A stretch of DNA of 5,821 nucleotides from CAYSIX01 sp964431205 (lineage in GTDB: Bacteria > Planctomycetota > Phycisphaerae > Phycisphaerales > Phycisphaeraceae). A model generated the notes under the pieces. That model had not been told where the DNA came from. It did no database searches and saw only the letters and a list, made by a program, of their open reading frames with translations. Below are positions 3,501-5,821 of the stretch, in pieces. Each line of letters opens with the position of its first letter. Within the stretch, counting starts at the first letter, position 1. The stretch is taken from NCBI GenBank assembly GCA_964431205.1, contig CAYSIX010000243.1, forward strand, positions 1-5,821. The letters are read 5' to 3'. The translations under genes and the position numbers were made by a program.

Positions 3501-5821
3501 TCATCGCGGCAGGGGGGCGGTGATGCCGGCGGAGCCGATGTCCAGCTCGTTGCTCTGCAGGTCCCAGGTCAGCGTGCGGGCTCGCAGGGGTGTGGGTCGG
3601 CCGGGCTTCTGCTCGATGACTTCGACGAAGCCGTCGGGCTCGGCCCAGAAGCGGACGGTGTCTCGGGCGGCGACGTAGCGCATGTAGTCGGCGAGGATCT
3701 GCTGATCGCCACGCAGGACGCGGACGGCGTGCTCGGCCTGGACGGCGGCGATGCGCGGGCGGGTGGCATCGCTATCCATCCACGCGCCGAACCCGCCGCT
3801 GTCGCTCAGCTCGGCGGTGAGGGTTTGACAGTCGAACAGCACGGGCGCCTCACCGCGGGGCGAGCGGTGGACCATCTGCACGTCCTTCTCGATCGTCAGC
3901 ACGTCCCGGGCCAGGTCCATCGACCAGCGGCCCGTCCACCAGAACGAGGTGGCGCCGCGGCCGCTGAGCGCGACGGCCGGCGCGGGATCGGCGGGCGTGC
4001 CGGCGTTCGTCGCGGCCTCGCCGGGCGACTCGCGGTCGCGGTAATCCTCGATGGTCATGGTCCCCTGCCCGTCCACGTCGATCCGCTGCGTGGGCTGATC
4101 AAAACGGATGGTGGGCCCGAGCAGGCGGAACCGCGATTCGAGCGAGCCCGCGGCGTCGTCGGCGAACCGCTCGGCGATGAAGTCGGCGTCGCCTTCGGCC
4201 AAGGCGCGGCGGATGCGACGCTGGCCGCTCAGCGGCGTCGCGCGATCCGTCGGATCCGGGGCTTCGCTTTGCTCAGCCCGCGGCTTGGGGTCGGCGTCGC
4301 GCGGCGGATTGAGATGTTCCGGTTCGACCGCTTCGAGCCAGAGGCGCAGCGTCTGACTCGCGAGGCGGCTGGTCTGGCCGGGTCGGGTGGTGGTCGTGAT
4401 GACGCCGCCTTGGAACACGGCCTCCTGCGCCGCGCCGTCGTAGGCCAGGCTCTGCTGCCACGCGACGTTGAGCGTCTCGGCCGGTTTCTCGGGGTTCAGC
4501 AACATGTCGATCCACCCGGGGCCGGCCACGTCGAGCGATTCGGAGTCGCGGCGCATGGTGATGCGGGGGCCGCTGAGCGTGGCGTCGGGACGGATGGCGT
4601 GGGCGGGCTCGTCGTCGACGCCCTCGAGCACGAGCGTGCCGGCGCGGGGGTCGACGTCGAGCGATTCGCCGACGAGCTCGATGACCGGGTCGGTCAGGAC
4701 GGCGCGGGCGTCGCGCGTGGCCAGCAGGCGATCGACGCGGGAGGCGTCGTGGGGGCGCGCCTTCGGTTCGCCGGGCGGTCGGCTTGCGGCGTCGGTCGGG
4801 TCGGGTCGGACCAAGGCGGACGCCCCGGGACTCGGTGGCTGTGCCGCCTCGTCTCCGCTTGGGGCCTCGTCTGGGAGAATCCACAGTTCAAGGTGACCGG
4901 CGGTCAGGCGCATGCCCGCCTGCGTGGCGGTGACGCTTCCGTCGGCGATCACGTGCGTGCGGCGATCGTCGGTGGTGCCGGCGTCGGGACGCGGCTGGCG
5001 CAGGCGCAGCGTGTCGGCGTCGAGGGTCAGCGGCGACTCGGGCGCGTTCGGCGAATCGCCGCCGCGCGTCAACGTGTCGCCTTCGGCGTCCGGCGTCGCG
5101 GCGAAACGCACGTGCCCCGCCGCGTCCAGGCGCGACAGGTGTTGTCGGCCATCGACCGGCCGATCCAGGTGCAGCGCCAGCTCGTCGCCGTGCAGGTCAA
5201 AGCCCGGGTGCGCGACGTGCACGTCGCCGTGGAACGTCGCCTGGCGCAGGGCGTCGAGGCGGGCGCGGGCGCTACGACGGGAATCCGAGGCTTCGTCGTG
5301 ATGACGCTCGGCGGACCGGGGCTTCGCTTCACTCGGCCGCCGGCTTGAATCGGTGTTCGGACGGCCGTCGGTCGGTCCATGGCTGGGGTCGTCGTCGGCG
5401 AACTTGGTGTCGAACCTCAGGTCGAGTCGGTCGGCCCATGCGGCACGCAGGCGAGCGTTCGCGTCCTCGTTCGCGGGGGCGGTGGTCAAGAGCGTGGCGT
5501 TGGCGTCGTTCAGCGGCGCGTCGATCGTGCCGGGCCCGAGCACAAGGCCCACGCCGGTGGTCTGATTGAGGGTCAGGCGACGGCCGGTGATCGTGCCGAG
5601 GCGCGGCGAGTCGATCGTCATGTCGAAGCCTTCGCTGGCGGCAATGCCGACGCGCTGCGTGCTGACCAGATAATCGGCCGAGGCGGCCGAGACGCGATCG
5701 CCGTCGCCGGTCCGGATTTCCACGGGTTTGTCCCGAGCCAGGAGGAGGAGCAGGGCGTCGTCGGGCCCGGCGAGGTCGTCGGGCGGCTGCGGCTCGGGCT
5801 CGACGATCAGCGAGCCGGTCC
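3501..5821 (-). CDS. Large multi-module LptA/LptC/OstA-like LPS transport protein, N-terminus outside window
   Basis: The frame is open from the window edge (first full codon 5819) to the TGA at 3503-3501, at least 772 residues; the GTG at 5723 is internal, not the start. It shows repeated beta-strand segments of the OstA/LptA fold. Numbering from that GTG, examples are IRTGDGDRVSAASADYLVST (3-22, LptC-like), FHGDVHVAHPGFDLHGDELA (164-183), VIADGSVTATQAGMRLTAGH (258-277), AVFQGGVITTTT (435-446), RALAEGDADFIAERF (506-520), DVLTIEKDVQMVHRS (607-621) and VRFWAEPDGFVEVIEQ (690-705). In the known family, LptC and LptA pass LPS across the periplasm; E. coli LptA is only about 185 residues. Here several modules are joined by Pro/Asp/Arg-rich linkers (108-160, 285-330, 472-505, 564-583), three of which contain a dispersed repeat copy. 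Signal peptide and promoter lie outside the window. Family-level call is fairly sure; LptA or LptC cannot be chosen. Confidence 0.75.
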   Translation of the reverse strand, partial: TGSLIVEPEPQPPDDLAGPDDALLLLLARDKPVEIRTGDGDRVSAASADYLVSTQRVGIAASEGFDMTIDSPRLGTITGRRLTLNQTTGVGLVLGPGTIDAPLNDANATLLTTAPANEDANARLRAAWADRLDLRFDTKFADDDPSHGPTDGRPNTDSSRRPSEAKPRSAERHHDEASDSRRSARARLDALRQATFHGDVHVAHPGFDLHGDELALHLDRPVDGRQHLSRLDAAGHVRFAATPDAEGDTLTRGGDSPNAPESPLTLDADTLRLRQPRPDAGTTDDRRTHVIADGSVTATQAGMRLTAGHLELWILPDEAPSGDEAAQPPSPGASALVRPDPTDAASRPPGEPKARPHDASRVDRLLATRDARAVLTDPVIELVGESLDVDPRAGTLVLEGVDDEPAHAIRPDATLSGPRITMRRDSESLDVAGPGWIDMLLNPEKPAETLNVAWQQSLAYDGAAQEAVFQGGVITTTTRPGQTSRLASQTLRLWLEAVEPEHLNPPRDADPKPRAEQSEAPDPTDRATPLSGQRRIRRALAEGDADFIAERFADDAAGSLESRFRLLGPTIRFDQPTQRIDVDGQGTMTIEDYRDRESPGEAATNAGTPADPAPAVALSGRGATSFWWTGRWSMDLARDVLTIEKDVQMVHRSPRGEAPVLFDCQTLTAELSDSGGFGAWMDSDATRPRIAAVQAEHAVRVLRGDQQILADYMRYVAARDTVRFWAEPDGFVEVIEQKPGRPTPLRARTLTWDLQSNELDIGSAGITAPLPR
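4256..4288 (+). repeat. Dispersed repeat, copy 3 (inside the OstA-like gene)
   Basis: GGATCCGGGGCTTCGCT begins at 4252; the core 4261-4288 ends CGCGGCTTGG and aligns with copies 2 and 4 without gaps. On the minus strand it is translated as part of residues 479-490, PKPRAEQSEAPD (numbering from the GTG at 5723), in a linker between predicted OstA modules. Confidence 0.65.
4760..4787 (+). repeat. Degenerate dispersed repeat, copy 5 (inside the OstA-like gene)
   Basis: CCTTCGGTTCGC through GGTCGGCTTGC matches copy 4 at 20 of 28 positions without gaps by hand count. It is translated as ASRPPGEPKA (residues 313-322), in the same frame as copy 4, and again falls in a Pro-rich linker. Weak similarity in GC-rich sequence makes this copy uncertain. 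Confidence 0.35.
5316..5348 (+). repeat. Dispersed repeat, copy 4 (inside the OstA-like gene)
   Basis: CCGGGGCTTCGCTTCACTC through CGCCGGCTTG (core 5321-5348). On the minus strand it is translated as SSRRPSEAKPR (residues 126-136), one base out of register relative to copy 3. Read in the copy 3 frame it would contain a TGA stop, so its reading frame is constrained. Confidence 0.65.

Noticed and set aside
3729..5348. 539-residue plus-strand open frame antisense to the OstA-like gene
   Set aside because: Its translation is Gly/Arg/Val-rich with no family pattern. High GC keeps antisense frames open, and the minus strand has clear module motifs over the same bases.

Overview
This is a GC-rich bacterial window with a Gram-negative-type envelope gene content. 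The kdsB gene and a large LptA/LptC/OstA-like lipopolysaccharide (LPS) transport protein show that the organism makes and exports Kdo-containing LPS. These genes, together with a lysine/arginine-rich histone-H1-like protein, a TPR protein and sparse Shine-Dalgarno use, fit a planctomycete, perhaps Phycisphaerae. That placement is inferred from gene style, not from a marker gene. The run of exactly 100 N at 2127-2226 is a scaffold-gap convention, so this is draft or metagenome assembly sequence.

Layout, left to right. Positions 1 to about 165 (+) hold a fragment of a secretin-type N domain. It runs abruptly, in another frame, into a TPR protein (about 159-839, +) whose N-terminus is missing, so the join is a deletion or an assembly chimera. 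kdsB follows (1002-1778, +), apparently leaderless. It converges on a histone-like gene (1980-2586, -) with a clear intrinsic terminator at 1923-1951. That gene contains 60-bp tandem repeats and the assembly gap. Its 517-bp upstream region (2587-3103) is shared with a divergent small coiled-coil gene (3104-3358, +) and holds a leader hairpin, a cluster of ATCGGA-type motifs and one copy of a dispersed repeat. The small gene converges on the OstA-like gene (3501 to beyond 5821, -), which lacks its N-terminus in this window.

The most distinctive signal is a short dispersed repeat: GGGGCTTCGCT at one end, CGGCTTG at the other, and partial self-complementarity. Two copies lie between genes (2936 and 3393). 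Two clear copies and one degenerate copy lie inside the OstA-like coding sequence, all in low-complexity linkers, and they are read in two different frames. This resembles palindromic elements that invade coding sequence without destroying it.

KdsB activates Kdo for lipid A-Kdo synthesis and the OstA-like protein would act in periplasmic LPS transfer. They share a pathway but are on opposite strands, about 1.7 kb apart, and are not an operon. No mobile element, CRISPR array, tRNA or rRNA was seen.
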